A DNA stretch of 64,000 nucleotides from Burkholderia catarinensis (GCF_001883705.2 NZ_MDEQ02000003.1:1-64000); one strand, 5' to 3'; positions 18,817 to 28,087 are shown, counted from the first letter of the stretch. Numbers and translations are program-made. Notes: generated by a model from the letters alone, not told the origin.

Positions 18817-20498
18817 TGCGCGCCCCCGTTGCCGGCACCCGGTTCGGACAGCGGCGTCTGGCCGTGCGCGAAGTCGCCCGCGCGGCGGAAGTCCTCGAGA
18901 TCGTTGACGCCGCGCCAGTGGCCGTGCACGTACTGCACCTCGATCTTCTCGCCGGCGGCGATCAGTTCGTTGAGCAGCGACGGGATATCGAGCGTGTCGA
19001 AATCAGGACGCGCCTGCAGCGTCGCGAGCATCGCCTTCAGGCGGTCGACACCGGCGCCGCGCACGTTCAGCAGGCCAATCCAGCGGCCGTGCGGCGTGCC
19101 TGCGGCGACATCGCTCGATACGCGTTGCAGGTACGTCTTCTGGCCGAACAGGCCGCGATCGTCTTCAGCCGAGCAGAGCGCGAAATCGCGCACGCTCTGG
19201 TTGGTCTCCGTGAGCGACGAATCGACCACCACGCTGAACTCGGCCTCGCTCTCCGCGAGGTCGCGCACGATGTAGCTGCGGAACAGCAGGTCGCCGTACG
19301 AGATCACGGTATCGCCCGTCAGGCGTTCGGCCGCGCATGCGAGCGATGCGAGCTCGCCCGTCTGCGCATGGCGTTCGTTGACGACGAGCTTGATGCCCGA
19401 CGTGTCGATCGCGTCGGCGCGATAGCCGCCGACCACGGTGATGTCGTTCACGCCGTGCGTCTTGAAGCCGTCGACGAGCCAGCGCAGCAGCGGCTTGCCG
19501 GCGACCGGCAGCATGACCTTCGGCTTGTCTTCGGTCACGGCTTCGAGGCCCTTGCCGCGGCTCGCGGCGAGCACGATCGCCGCGTTCGACGCGCGCGACG
19601 ACGACGACAGGTAGATACGCTCGGCCGCCGAGTATTCGTCGGCGTCCTGCAGGCGGAAGATCTCGTTGACCGATGCGACGCGGTCCTCGACGTTGATCAG
19701 CGTTTCGTTCTCGTGGATCTCGCGGGCGGTCGCCTGCATCGCGGATGCCGATGCGCGGATCAGGTGGTTCGCCCAGATCACGGTGCTGATGCCGGCCTGG
19801 CGGAACACGTCGGTCGGCGTGCTGTAGTACTTGGTCGGCACGATCACGAGCGGCGCCTTGCCGCTCCATTCGCGCGCGAACTGCAGGATCTCGTCCGGGC
19901 GCGACAGCTTGCTGTGGATCAGGATCGCGTCGGCGCCGGCTTCCGCGTACGCGTTCGCGCGGCGCAGCGCCTCGTCCATCCCCCAGCCGGCGATCAGCGC
20001 TTCGACGCGTGCGACGATCGAGAAGTCGGGGTCGGTCTGCGAATCCTTGCCGGCCTTGATCTTGCCGCAGAACTCGTCGATTTCCGCGAGCGGCTGGCGC
20101 TCGCCGCCGATGAAGCTGTTCGTCTTCGGGAACTGCTTGTCCTCGATACAGACGCCGGCGATGCCGCGCTGCTCGAGCTTCTTCACGAGGCGGCGCACGT
20201 TGTTGAAGTTGCCGTAGCCGGTGTCGCCGTCGAGCAGGATCGGCAGGTCGCTCGCGTCGGCCATGAATTCGAGCACGTCGACGACCTGGGTCCAGCTCGC
20301 CTCGTTGTTGTCACGCACGCCGAACTGCGCGGAGATCGCGAGGCCCGATGCCCAGATGCCCTTGAAGCCGGCCTCGCGGACGATTCGCGCGGACAGGCCG
20401 TTGTGCGCTTCCATCAGGAATTCGAGGTCGCTGCTGACGAGCATGCGGCGCAGGCGTGCGCTGCGCGATTCGGTGAAGTTGGGTTCGCGTGCGTTCAT
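18813..20498 (-). CDS. aepX: PEP phosphomutase fused to a nucleotidyltransferase domain
   Basis: 561 residues. Residues about 15-300 are PEP mutase, with Asp-Gly-Asp-Thr-Gly-Tyr-Gly-Asn at 90-97 and the diagnostic Glu-Asp-Lys-x-x-Pro-Lys-x-Asn-Ser at 119-128, the motif that separates true mutases from isocitrate-lyase relatives. It forms the C-P bond (PEP to phosphonopyruvate). Residues about 306-550 are an NTP-transferase domain (Leu-Ala-Ala-Ser-Arg-Gly-Lys-Gly, Asp-Lys-Pro-Lys-Val-Met-Leu-Pro). Such fused domains are related to the PntC-type cytidylyltransferases that make CMP-AEP; that activity is inferred. The frame is open to 20831 but ATG 20498 overlaps the upstream stop as ATGA. Confidence 0.93.
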   Translation of the reverse strand: MNAREPNFTESRSARLRRMLVSSDLEFLMEAHNGLSARIVREAGFKGIWASGLAISAQFGVRDNNEASWTQVVDVLEFMADASDLPILLDGDTGYGNFNNVRRLVKKLEQRGIAGVCIEDKQFPKTNSFIGGERQPLAEIDEFCGKIKAGKDSQTDPDFSIVARVEALIAGWGMDEALRRANAYAEAGADAILIHSKLSRPDEILQFAREWSGKAPLVIVPTKYYSTPTDVFRQAGISTVIWANHLIRASASAMQATAREIHENETLINVEDRVASVNEIFRLQDADEYSAAERIYLSSSSRASNAAIVLAASRGKGLEAVTEDKPKVMLPVAGKPLLRWLVDGFKTHGVNDITVVGGYRADAIDTSGIKLVVNERHAQTGELASLACAAERLTGDTVISYGDLLFRSYIVRDLAESEAEFSVVVDSSLTETNQSVRDFALCSAEDDRGLFGQKTYLQRVSSDVAAGTPHGRWIGLLNVRGAGVDRLKAMLATLQARPDFDTLDIPSLLNELIAAGEKIEVQYVHGHWRGVNDLEDFRRAGDFAHGQTPLSEPGAGNGGAQ

Positions 20499-21262
20499 CG
20501 TGCGGCTCCTGCGGTGGTGCGTTGAATCAGGGGGAGAATGTCTTGCGTGGCGCGTGCGACATCGTTCGGGAAGTCGATCTCGATCCACGGCAAACCGGTG
20601 ACGTCGGCGACGTCGAACGAATGACCGCCTTCGAGCAGCAGGTCGCGCACGGCTTCCTCGTGCGGCATGTTCGCGCGGCCGCTGTCGACGTAGCCCGCGA
20701 CGATCGCCGCGAGGCGGCGCGCGGTGCCTTCGGTGAAGCGGAAGAAGCCGACCGATTCGCCGATCGTGTCGTACTCGAGGTCGACCGCGAGCTGCTTGCG
20801 CAACTCGACCGGCACGCCGTTCTTCACGCACAGCTTGACGGGCTCGTCGCCGGCCTCGAAGTCGCGGTCGATCAGCAGGCGATCGACTGCCTTGTCGGGA
20901 TCGGCCACCAGCGCATGCAGGATGTTCTCGTCATACAGCACATCGGCGTCCATCAGCAGCACGTCGCCGCCGCGCGTCATCGCATCGGCGACGGTATGCA
21001 CGGTCAGCACGCTGCCGAGGTCGTAGCGGTCGTTGATCACGATCTCGGCCTGGCGGCCGAGGCGCTTCAATTCCTGTTCGACCTTCTCGTGCTGGAAGCC
21101 GAGCCCGAGCACGATCTCGTCGACGCCCGCGGCATCGAGTACGCGCAGATGGCGCTCGAGCAGCGACACGTCGTCGAAGCGCAGCAGGCACTTCGGGAAC
21201 TGCGCTTCGGGCGGTTGTTGCAGGCGCAAGCCGAGGCCTGCCGCAAGAATGATGGCTCGCAT
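20495..21262 (-). CDS. Stand-alone NTP transferase in the phosphonate operon
   Basis: 255 residues: [10 protein letters not shown] near the N-terminus, Pro-Lys-Cys-Leu-Leu, and the metal-binding Leu-Met-Asp-Ala-Asp-Val-Leu. This is the sugar/choline-phosphate nucleotidyltransferase fold (LicC/RmlA-like). ATG 21262 has GGAG 7 bases upstream. With a second such domain fused to the PEP mutase, one probably makes CMP-AEP and the other may activate another head group or a hydroxylated AEP. The division of labour cannot be read from sequence. Confidence 0.85.
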   Translation of the reverse strand: MRAIILAAGLGLRLQQPPEAQFPKCLLRFDDVSLLERHLRVLDAAGVDEIVLGLGFQHEKVEQELKRLGRQAEIVINDRYDLGSVLTVHTVADAMTRGGDVLLMDADVLYDENILHALVADPDKAVDRLLIDRDFEAGDEPVKLCVKNGVPVELRKQLAVDLEYDTIGESVGFFRFTEGTARRLAAIVAGYVDSGRANMPHEEAVRDLLLEGGHSFDVADVTGLPWIEIDFPNDVARATQDILPLIQRTTAGAAR

Positions 21263-21298
21263 GGGTTCTCCAACCAAAAAGCCGGCGGATCTGAACGA

Positions 21299-22300
21299 TC
21301 AGTCGGCGAGCGGCTGCGGCGTACGGCGCCGCTGCCAGTTTCTTTCACTGAAATGCAGATAGAGCAGGCCGGGCAGGCCGAGCGCGAGTTCGCGCGCGCG
21401 CTTCGCGAGCGACAGCGCAAGCGCCGCGTCGGGCGGCAGGCCGACCAGCGGGGCGAGCAGCAGGTAGCCGCCTTCCTGCGCGCCGAGCGAGCCCGGGATC
21501 GCGAAGGCCGCGCCGCGGATCGCCTGGCCGACGCTTTCGAGCAGCAGCGCGTCGAGCCAGCTCACCGGGTGCCCGAGGAAGTGCAGCGCGAGCCACACTT
21601 CCGCGGTGCCGACGATCCAGCCGACGAGGCTCAATGCGAACGTCTTCGCGACCTTCGCGCGATCGCGGTACAGCGCGCCGACCGCGTCGTCGATCGCGTC
21701 GGCGCGGGTGGCCAGCGACGACCAGTCGCGCGGGCCGAACAGCTTCGACGCGAGGCGCAGGCCTCGGCCGAACAGCCCGCGCCGCTGCGCCGCATAGAAC
21801 AGCACGGCCAGCGTGCCGAGCACGCCGGTGGCGATCAGCGCGGGCGTGCGCAGGTGCGCGACCGACTCGTGCGTCGCATAGAGACTGAACGCGGCGATGC
21901 CGATCAGCGCGAACGCCATCTGCGCGAGCGCCTGCATCGTCGTGCTGACGGTAACCGCCGCCGCCGCGTCGGCCATCCGCGTGCCGCGCTGTGCGAGGTG
22001 GCGCACCATCAGCACGGGGCCGCCGATCTGCCCGGCGGGCAGCAGGCTGTTCACCGATTCGCCGACCCAGCGCGCGCGTAGCGCGTTGCCGAGCTCGGCG
22101 CCCGGCTGGCCGCGGCGGAACATCACGGAGATCGCGATCGCGTCGATCACGAGCGGCACGACGTGGAACGCCGCGACGAGCGCGAGCCCCCAGCCGGCCG
22201 CGAGGAACGTGGACGCGACCGCGCCGACGCCCTGCCATGCCAGGAGTGCGATGAAGAGCGCCGTCCCGAGGGACAGCAGGATCAGGCCGGCGCGCGTCAT
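21299..22300 (-). CDS. Flippase-like membrane protein (LPG synthase TM / HpnL-type)
   Basis: 333 residues with about eight transmembrane segments, and the family landmarks Gly-Glu-Ser-Val-Asn-Ser-Leu-Leu-Pro-Ala-Gly-Gln-Ile-Gly-Gly-Pro and Ala-Phe-Ala-Ile-Pro-Gly-Ser-Leu-Gly-Ala-Gln-Glu-Gly-Gly-Tyr. This is the integral membrane domain of lysyl-phosphatidylglycerol synthases (flippase part of MprF), here without the synthase. Its ATG overlaps the upstream stop as ATGA. In this operon a role in moving a phosphonolipid across the inner membrane is a reasonable inference. Confidence 0.85.
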   Translation of the reverse strand: MTRAGLILLSLGTALFIALLAWQGVGAVASTFLAAGWGLALVAAFHVVPLVIDAIAISVMFRRGQPGAELGNALRARWVGESVNSLLPAGQIGGPVLMVRHLAQRGTRMADAAAAVTVSTTMQALAQMAFALIGIAAFSLYATHESVAHLRTPALIATGVLGTLAVLFYAAQRRGLFGRGLRLASKLFGPRDWSSLATRADAIDDAVGALYRDRAKVAKTFALSLVGWIVGTAEVWLALHFLGHPVSWLDALLLESVGQAIRGAAFAIPGSLGAQEGGYLLLAPLVGLPPDAALALSLAKRARELALGLPGLLYLHFSERNWQRRRTPQPLAD

Positions 22301-23106
22301 GACCCGCTCGTGCGCCGCGTGGCCAGTTGCTTGAACACCTGGCGGAAACCGAAATACGCGATCGCGTCCTTCATGTTCGAGATGAAGCGCTTCCACGGCC
22401 GCATGCCGGGGTTCGTCACGTATTCGAAGGTCAGCGACACGCGCATCTCGTTCTGGCCGAGCGGCGTGATGCGGTGGCGCAGCTTGTCGCCGTCGAACAG
22501 CACGATGCCGCCGTCGGCGATCTGCACGGAGCCCGGTTCGTCGGCCACGTCCGGATTGCGCGTGTGCAGCTCGTAGTCGAGCCGGCACGACGATTCGTCG
22601 ATCACGCCGATCAGCAGCGTGTAGCGGCGGCCGTCGTAGTACGACGTGTCGTAGTGCCAGCCGATGTGGTCGCCGGGCTTCGTGTAGTAATACAGCGCAT
22701 ACGCGTGCGGGTCGTCGTCCGGCGACAGCATCAGCTTGTCGCCCGTGATCTTCTCGAGGAAACCGATCAGCGCCTTCGAGCGATACAGTTCGGCGATGTA
22801 CGGCGCCTGCTCGTCGATCGTATGGCGGCTCACGCTGCCGCCCTGCTTGTGGCCGGGCAGGTAATTGCGGTTCAGGCCGGCCTGCATCGCGCGGGCGGCG
22901 TCCGCCAGCTTCGCGTGCGCGTCGGCGGGCAGGAACGCGTCGAGGTACAGGAACGAGCCCTGGCGCGTGTAGTCGCCGCGCAGGTTGTCGAGGTCGAGAC
23001 GGCCGACGCAGCCGGCCACCGTGCGATCGGGGTCGGCCGCGGCCGCGCGCGCAGGCGCGGGGCGTGCCGGGCTCAGCACGGAGTCGTCGCGCGTGCTAGG
23101 AGTCAT
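22297..23106 (-). CDS. 2-oxoglutarate/Fe(II)-dependent oxygenase
   Basis: 269 residues. Iron ligands His151-x-Asp153 (Gly-Trp-His-Tyr-Asp-Thr) and His211 (Leu-Arg-His-Arg-Ile-Thr), plus the 2-oxoglutarate-binding Arg222 eleven residues later, give a complete prolyl-hydroxylase-like (2OG-Fe(II)) active site. Coupled by ATGA overlap to both neighbours. Oxygenases of this class hydroxylate C1 of aminoethylphosphonates in other pathways (PhnY-type), so hydroxylation of the AEP head group or of the lipid is the best guess; a fatty-acyl substrate is possible. Confidence 0.85.
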   Translation of the reverse strand: MTPSTRDDSVLSPARPAPARAAAADPDRTVAGCVGRLDLDNLRGDYTRQGSFLYLDAFLPADAHAKLADAARAMQAGLNRNYLPGHKQGGSVSRHTIDEQAPYIAELYRSKALIGFLEKITGDKLMLSPDDDPHAYALYYYTKPGDHIGWHYDTSYYDGRRYTLLIGVIDESSCRLDYELHTRNPDVADEPGSVQIADGGIVLFDGDKLRHRITPLGQNEMRVSLTFEYVTNPGMRPWKRFISNMKDAIAYFGFRQVFKQLATRRTSGS

Positions 23107-23792
23107 TTGGAAGCCTGGATTTCGGTTGGGTTCTGAATGGCGTTGCCGGCGTTGCCGCGCCGGACGATGCGCCACCAGTCGATCACGACCCAGGTCGCGA
23201 ACAGCGGGGCGCCGATCGAAGCCGCCAGCAGGAACGGCTCGACGCCGTCGACGAGCGTCACGAGCGGCAGCAGGTACAGCACGTCTTCCGTCTCGAAGCC
23301 GCCGGCGAACGCCTGCTTGGTGCCGGCCTTGCCCGCGATCGATTCGATCCGCATGCGCAGGAAGAAGATCAGCGCGACGGCCGCGCCGGCCACCGCGCCG
23401 AGCAGCACCGGCGACGCGGCCATCTGGCCGCCCTGGGCGACGATGCCGAGGCCCATGCTGACGAACAGCGCGATCGTCACGAGCGCGTCCGCCGCGAGAT
23501 CGTAAAAATGACCGATCTTGCTGGACTTGCCGCTGATGCGTGCGAGCTCGCCGTCGGTGTGGTCGACGAAGTTCGACAACACGATCAGGAACGCGCCTGC
23601 ATTGCTCCAGCCGAAGCCGCCGTGCGCGAGGCACCAGGCGCCGGCGAGGCCGATCAGCAGACGAAGGGTGGTGAGGTGATTCGGGGTGACCGGCGTATCG
23701 ACGAGCGGTCGGACAAGCGAGCGCGCGAGCCGTGCATCCCAGGTGCGCGGCAGCGGTGGCTCGGAGCGTGTGGCGGTTTTTCTTTGGTCCAT
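23103..23792 (-). CDS. CDP-alcohol phosphatidyltransferase
   Basis: 229-residue membrane protein with about six helices. The family signature Asp-x2-Asp-Gly-x2-Ala-Arg-x8-Gly-x3-Asp-x3-Asp is matched exactly, with Asp77, Asp80, Asp98 and Asp102. Enzymes of this family move a phospho-alcohol from a CDP- or CMP-activated donor, as in ethanolamine or choline phosphotransferases that use diacylglycerol. As first gene of a phosphonate operon it is the likely step that attaches AEP (from CMP-AEP) to diacylglycerol. No strong ribosome binding site is visible. Confidence 0.88.
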   Translation of the reverse strand: MDQRKTATRSEPPLPRTWDARLARSLVRPLVDTPVTPNHLTTLRLLIGLAGAWCLAHGGFGWSNAGAFLIVLSNFVDHTDGELARISGKSSKIGHFYDLAADALVTIALFVSMGLGIVAQGGQMAASPVLLGAVAGAAVALIFFLRMRIESIAGKAGTKQAFAGGFETEDVLYLLPLVTLVDGVEPFLLAASIGAPLFATWVVIDWWRIVRRGNAGNAIQNPTEIQASK

Positions 23793-24443
23793 CGGCGAAA
23801 TATATACGGAATTGTAATTTGTTGCTTTTTATTCGATCAATGTCCTGACATACGGGAGTGTTACCGCGTCTTGCAGCTATCGGCCGGTCGAAAACCGGGT
23901 GCGCGAAAGGGCGGGCAAACAGGGCGGCCGGACTCGTATTCCAGTGTGGTTCGCGTTGCGCGGCTGTCAAGGGCTGGCGGGCCTCGAAGGCCGGTGCGGC
24001 GGCGATTTCCACGCATGCCGGCGGACGGCGCGCGGCACGTGCGAACTTGATCTGCGTCAGGCCCGGAAAAGCCGCATCGGGCGACAATTGGCCGCGCCGG
24101 ACGGGTGCCGGCCATTGCTGATCGCCAGGCGATCAATTTCGGTGGAAATCCGCCGATTGACGCGCAAGGGTTGGCGATCGTCGGCCGGTCATTCTGCCCG
24201 ATGCTTTCGCGCACCTTTCGTGTGCATTCGGTGCATGCGTCGCCTGTCACAGAGCGGTCGTTCGATACCCGGCAAATTCGGTAAGAATCTTTTGCATCCG
24301 GCGGACCTTTCGCGGCGATTGCCTCTGCGATACTCCGACCGTGCCTGTGGTGCCGGCCGCTCCTCGCGGCCCCAAGGGCTTCGCGTCGCTCAGGAGACAC
24401 CCCCCGCGACGTCAACGACAGACCAAAGCGTCAGAAACCAGCC
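23793..24443. other. 651-base divergent intergenic region
   Basis: No supported gene on either strand. It separates the leftward phosphonate operon from the rightward CoA-transferase gene. It holds the AT-rich operon promoter (separate entry) and a near-perfect palindrome GATCGCCAGGCGATC at 24120-24134, a possible operator or hairpin. The rest is GC-moderate sequence without recognisable structure. Confidence 0.5.
23811..23840 (-). promoter_or_regulatory. Predicted sigma-70 promoter of the phosphonate operon
   Basis: On the minus strand TTGATC (-35, 23835-23840) and TACAAT (-10, 23811-23816) are 18 bases apart, 19 bases upstream of the first start codon. The region is strikingly AT-rich against its surroundings. 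Prediction from consensus only. Confidence 0.55.
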
Positions 24444-25958
24444 ATGTCTTCATCACGCATCCTCGCTCCCGCCCTGCGTTCGCTCGTCCGCACCGCCGAC
24501 GAAGCCGCCGCGCTGATCCGCCCCGGCATGACCGTCGCCATGAGCGGCTTCACGGGTTCGGGCTATCCGAAGGCCGTGCCGGCCGCGCTTGCCGCCCACA
24601 TCGACGCGGCGCACGCGCGCGGCGAGGATTTCCGGATCAACGTGCTGACGGGCGCGTCGACCGCACCGGAACTCGACGGCGCGCTCGCCCGCACCAACGG
24701 CATCTCGATGCGGCTGCCGTACCAGTCCGACCCGACGCTGCGCGACAAGATCAACGGCGGCGAAGTCGATTACCAGGACGTCCACCTGAGCCACGTCGCG
24801 CAGTACGCGTGGTTCGGGCTGTATGGCGACCTCGACGTCGCGATCGTCGAAGTCGCGGGCATCCGCGAGGACGGGCTGCTGATTCCGTCCGCGTCGATCG
24901 GCAACAACAAGACCTGGCTCGAACGCGCGAAGCACGTGATTCTCGAAGTCAATTCGCGCCAGCCGCTCGGCCTCGACGGGATGCACGACATCTATTACGG
25001 CACCGCGCTGCCGCCGCACCGCAAGCCGATTCCGCTGACGAAGAGCGACGACCGGATCGGCGAGCCGTACCTGCGCTGCCCGGCCGACAAGATCGTCGCG
25101 ATCGTCGAGACCGACGCGCCGGATCGCAGCAACGCGTTCTCCGCGCCGGACGAGACGTCGAAGCAGATCGCGCAGCAACTGATCGACTTCCTGCGCCACG
25201 AAGTGAAGCGCGGCCGCCTGCCGGAAAACCTGCTGCCGCTGCAGTCGGGCGTCGGCAACATCACGAACGCGGTGCTCGCGGAACTGAGCTCGGCCGGTTT
25301 CTCGAACCTGACCGCCTACACCGAAGTGATCCAGGACGGCATGCTCGACCTGCTCGATGACGGCACGCTGGGCTTCGCATCGGCCACCGCGCTGTCGCTG
25401 AGCCCGGCCGCCGTGCAGCGCTTCGCCGACGAAATCGCGACGTTCCGCGAGAAGATCGTGCTGCGCCCGCAGGAGATCAGCAACCATCCGGAGCTCGTGC
25501 GCCGCCTCGGCTGCATCGCGATGAACGGGATGATCGAGGCCGACATCTACGGCAACGTGAATTCGACGCATGTGATGGGCACGAAGATCCAGAACGGCAT
25601 CGGCGGCTCGGGCGACTTCGCGCGCAACGGCTACCTGTCGTGCTTCATGTCGGCGAGTACCGCGAAGGGCGGCGCGATCTCGCGGATCGTGCCGATGGCG
25701 AGCCATGTCGACCATACCGAGCACGATGTCGCGGTAGTCGTCACCGAGCAGGGCCTCGCGGACCTGCGCGGCCTGTCGCCGAAGCAGCGCGCGCGCAAGG
25801 TCATCGCGACCTGCGCTCACCCCGATTACCGGCCGATGCTCGAGGACTACTTCGAGCGCGCGTCGCGCGAAAGCTTCGGCAAGCACACGCCGCACCTGCT
25901 TGCCGAGGCGCTGTCGTGGCACGAGCGCTACGTGCGTACCGGGACGATGAAGGCCTGA
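24444..25958 (+). CDS. Acetyl-CoA hydrolase/transferase family protein (succinate CoA-transferase type)
   Basis: 504 residues, close to the length of class I CoA-transferases that exchange CoA between succinyl-CoA and acetate (AarC/SctA type). Glu294 in Tyr-Thr-Glu-Val-Ile-Gln-Asp-Gly is at the position of the catalytic Glu of AarC. The CoA-binding Gly-Ile-Gly-Gly-Ser-Gly-Asp-Phe motif follows near 390. It probably balances acyl-CoA pools in the cytoplasm. Monocistronic, with a long leader. Confidence 0.9.
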   Translation: MSSSRILAPALRSLVRTADEAAALIRPGMTVAMSGFTGSGYPKAVPAALAAHIDAAHARGEDFRINVLTGASTAPELDGALARTNGISMRLPYQSDPTLRDKINGGEVDYQDVHLSHVAQYAWFGLYGDLDVAIVEVAGIREDGLLIPSASIGNNKTWLERAKHVILEVNSRQPLGLDGMHDIYYGTALPPHRKPIPLTKSDDRIGEPYLRCPADKIVAIVETDAPDRSNAFSAPDETSKQIAQQLIDFLRHEVKRGRLPENLLPLQSGVGNITNAVLAELSSAGFSNLTAYTEVIQDGMLDLLDDGTLGFASATALSLSPAAVQRFADEIATFREKIVLRPQEISNHPELVRRLGCIAMNGMIEADIYGNVNSTHVMGTKIQNGIGGSGDFARNGYLSCFMSASTAKGGAISRIVPMASHVDHTEHDVAVVVTEQGLADLRGLSPKQRARKVIATCAHPDYRPMLEDYFERASRESFGKHTPHLLAEALSWHERYVRTGTMKA

Positions 25959-25982
25959 CGCGATTCGAAGCGCGCGCGCCGG

Positions 25983-27512
25983 TCAGTCCATCGCCGCGTG
26001 CGCGACATCGACGCTCGCCGCTTTCTGCGGCGGGCGGATCAGCAGCAACAGCGGAATCATCAGCAGCGTCGCGACGAACATCAGCTTGAAGTCGTTCAGG
26101 TACGCGATCATCGTCGCCTGCTGGGTGATCGTGCGGTCGAGCAGCGCGATGTCGAGGCGGCTGCCGGCCATCGCCTGCACGGCCGGGTTGAACGGCGTGA
26201 TGTGGGTCGCGAGGTCGGCATGCGCGACCTGCGTGTTGCGCGTCATCAGCGTCTGCACGATCGAGATGCCGATGCTGCTGCCGATGTTGCGCATCAGGCT
26301 GTAGGTGGCCGTGCCGTCCGCGCGCAGGTCGGGCGGCAGCGTCGAGAACGACAGCGCGCTCAGCGGCACGAACACGAGCCCCAGCCCGAAGCCCTGCACC
26401 ACGCCCGGCCACACGATGTCCGCTTCGGACAGCACGACCGTGTACTGCATCATCTGCCATAGCGCGAGCGCGGAAATCGACAGTCCCGCGAGCAACAGCA
26501 TCCGCGCATCCACGTATTTCAGCAGCCGCCCGACGAACAGCATCGCGATCATCGTGCCGGCGCCGCTCGGCGCGGTGACGAGGCCCGTCGTCGCGACCGG
26601 GTAGCCCATCAGGTTCTGCAGCATCGGCGGCAGCAGCGCGCGCGTCGCGTACAGCACCGCGCCGACCACGAAGATGAACAGCGTGCCCGTCGCGAAGTTC
26701 GGGTCGCGCAGCAGTTCCGACTTGAAGAACGACGCCTTGCCGACGGTCGCCGTATGCACGAGGAAGAACGCGAAGCCGAGCACCGCGACGAGCGCCTCGA
26801 TACGGATCTCGTACGAACCGAACCAGTCGAGCTGCTCGCCGCGATCGAGCATCGCCTGCAACGCACCGATCGCGAGGGCCAGCGTCGCGAAGCCGAACGC
26901 GTCGAATTTCACGTGCGGGCGCGGCGCGCGCGCGGGCAGGAAGGTCATCACGCCGGCGAGCGCGAATGCGCCGATCGGCACGTTGATGAAGAACACCCAG
27001 CGCCAGTTGTAGCTGTCGGTGAGCCAGCCGCCGAGCGTCGGGCCGAGGATCGGGCCGACCATCACGCCCATCCCCCAGATCGCCATCGCCTGGCCCTGCT
27101 TCTCGCGCGAGTTGATGTCGAGCAGGATCGACTGCGACAGCGGCACCAGCGCGGCGCCGAACACACCCTGCAGCAGGCGTGCGCCGACGATCTGCACGAG
27201 CGATTCGGCCAGCCCGCACAGCGCCGATGCGACCGTGAAGCCCGCGATCGACACGATCAGCAGCCGCTTGATGCCGAGCCGGTCGGACAGCCAGCCGGTG
27301 AGCGGCGTCGCGATCGCCGCGGCGACGATATAGGAGGTCAGCACCCACGTGATCTCGTCCTGCGACGCGGACAGGGTGCCCTGCATGTGCGGCAGCGCGA
27401 CGTTCGCGATCGTGCTGTCGAGGGTCTGGATCAGCGTGGCAAGCATGATCGACAGGGTCAGCATCGGCCGGTTCAGGGTGGGCGAGGCGGGAGCGTCGGC
27501 GGCGGGGTTCAA
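25983..27512 (-). CDS. DHA2-family efflux MFS transporter (EmrB/QacA type)
   Basis: 509 residues with 14 predicted transmembrane helices. Motif Leu-Asp-Ser-Thr-Ile-Ala-Asn-Val-Ala-Leu-Pro in helix 1, Gly-Trp-Leu-Ser-Asp-Arg-Leu-Gly in the first loop, and Gly-Pro-x-Leu-Gly-Pro-x-x-Gly-Gly (motif C of antiporters) are present. It exports hydrophobic drugs or toxicants with proton antiport. TTG 27512 with GGAG 10 bases upstream is the likely start; the next ATG is at 27464. Divergent from a MarR repressor. No membrane-fusion partner adjoins it. Confidence 0.88.
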   Translation of the reverse strand: MNPAADAPASPTLNRPMLTLSIMLATLIQTLDSTIANVALPHMQGTLSASQDEITWVLTSYIVAAAIATPLTGWLSDRLGIKRLLIVSIAGFTVASALCGLAESLVQIVGARLLQGVFGAALVPLSQSILLDINSREKQGQAMAIWGMGVMVGPILGPTLGGWLTDSYNWRWVFFINVPIGAFALAGVMTFLPARAPRPHVKFDAFGFATLALAIGALQAMLDRGEQLDWFGSYEIRIEALVAVLGFAFFLVHTATVGKASFFKSELLRDPNFATGTLFIFVVGAVLYATRALLPPMLQNLMGYPVATTGLVTAPSGAGTMIAMLFVGRLLKYVDARMLLLAGLSISALALWQMMQYTVVLSEADIVWPGVVQGFGLGLVFVPLSALSFSTLPPDLRADGTATYSLMRNIGSSIGISIVQTLMTRNTQVAHADLATHITPFNPAVQAMAGSRLDIALLDRTITQQATMIAYLNDFKLMFVATLLMIPLLLLIRPPQKAASVDVAHAAMD

Positions 27513-27567
27513 GCGGGTGTCTCCGTGGGGCGGTCGCCGTGGGCGGCGATCCGGTATGACTCGAACT

Positions 27568-27581
27568 ATAAGTATGCTTAT
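27568..27581. promoter_or_regulatory. Probable MarR operator
   Basis: Inverted repeat ATAAG-TATG-CTTAT in an AT-rich island between the efflux pump and the marR-type gene. Position and symmetry fit autorepression and pump repression by the MarR protein. Confidence 0.5.
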
Positions 27582-27646
27582 TATATATCCGCTCATAGCT
27601 GGGTCGCGAGCCGCGGGCCGTTTCCGGCTTGACCCTATAATTCCGC

Positions 27647-28087
27647 ATGGACAAGACCTACGAGAACCGGATCGGTTACCTGATCGCCGACGTGGCACGC
27701 CTGAACGGACGCCTGTTCGACCGGCGCGCGAAGCGTATCGGGCTGACGCGTGCGCAAAGCCGCGTGCTCGCGTACCTGACGTGGAAGGGCGAGATGAATC
27801 AGGCGCGGCTTGCCGAATGGCTCGAGATCACGCCGATCTCGCTCACGCGGCTGCTCGACCGGATGGAAAGCTATGGCTGGATCGAACGCATCGCGAACGA
27901 CGACGATCGCCGCGCGTTCGTGATCCGTCTGACCGACAAGTCGCGCGAAATCTTTCCGCAGATGCTCGAGGTCGGCGATACCGTCGCCGACGACGGGCTG
28001 CGCGGCTTCACGCCCGACGAGCGCGATACGCTGGTGCGGTTGCTCGGGCGCATGCGCCGCAACCTGATCGACTGCGGCGGGGAGTGA
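27647..28087 (+). CDS. MarR family transcriptional regulator
   Basis: 146 residues with a winged helix (Leu-Ala-Glu-Trp-Leu-Glu-Ile-Thr-Pro-Ile-Ser-Leu-Thr-Arg-Leu-Leu-Asp as recognition helix and Asp-Asp-Asp-Arg-Arg-Ala-Phe-Val-Ile-Arg-Leu-Thr wing). Divergent from the DHA2 efflux gene across a 134-base gap with a dyad, the usual arrangement for a ligand-relieved repressor of a drug pump. Confidence 0.9.
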   Translation: MDKTYENRIGYLIADVARLNGRLFDRRAKRIGLTRAQSRVLAYLTWKGEMNQARLAEWLEITPISLTRLLDRMESYGWIERIANDDDRRAFVIRLTDKSREIFPQMLEVGDTVADDGLRGFTPDERDTLVRLLGRMRRNLIDCGGE

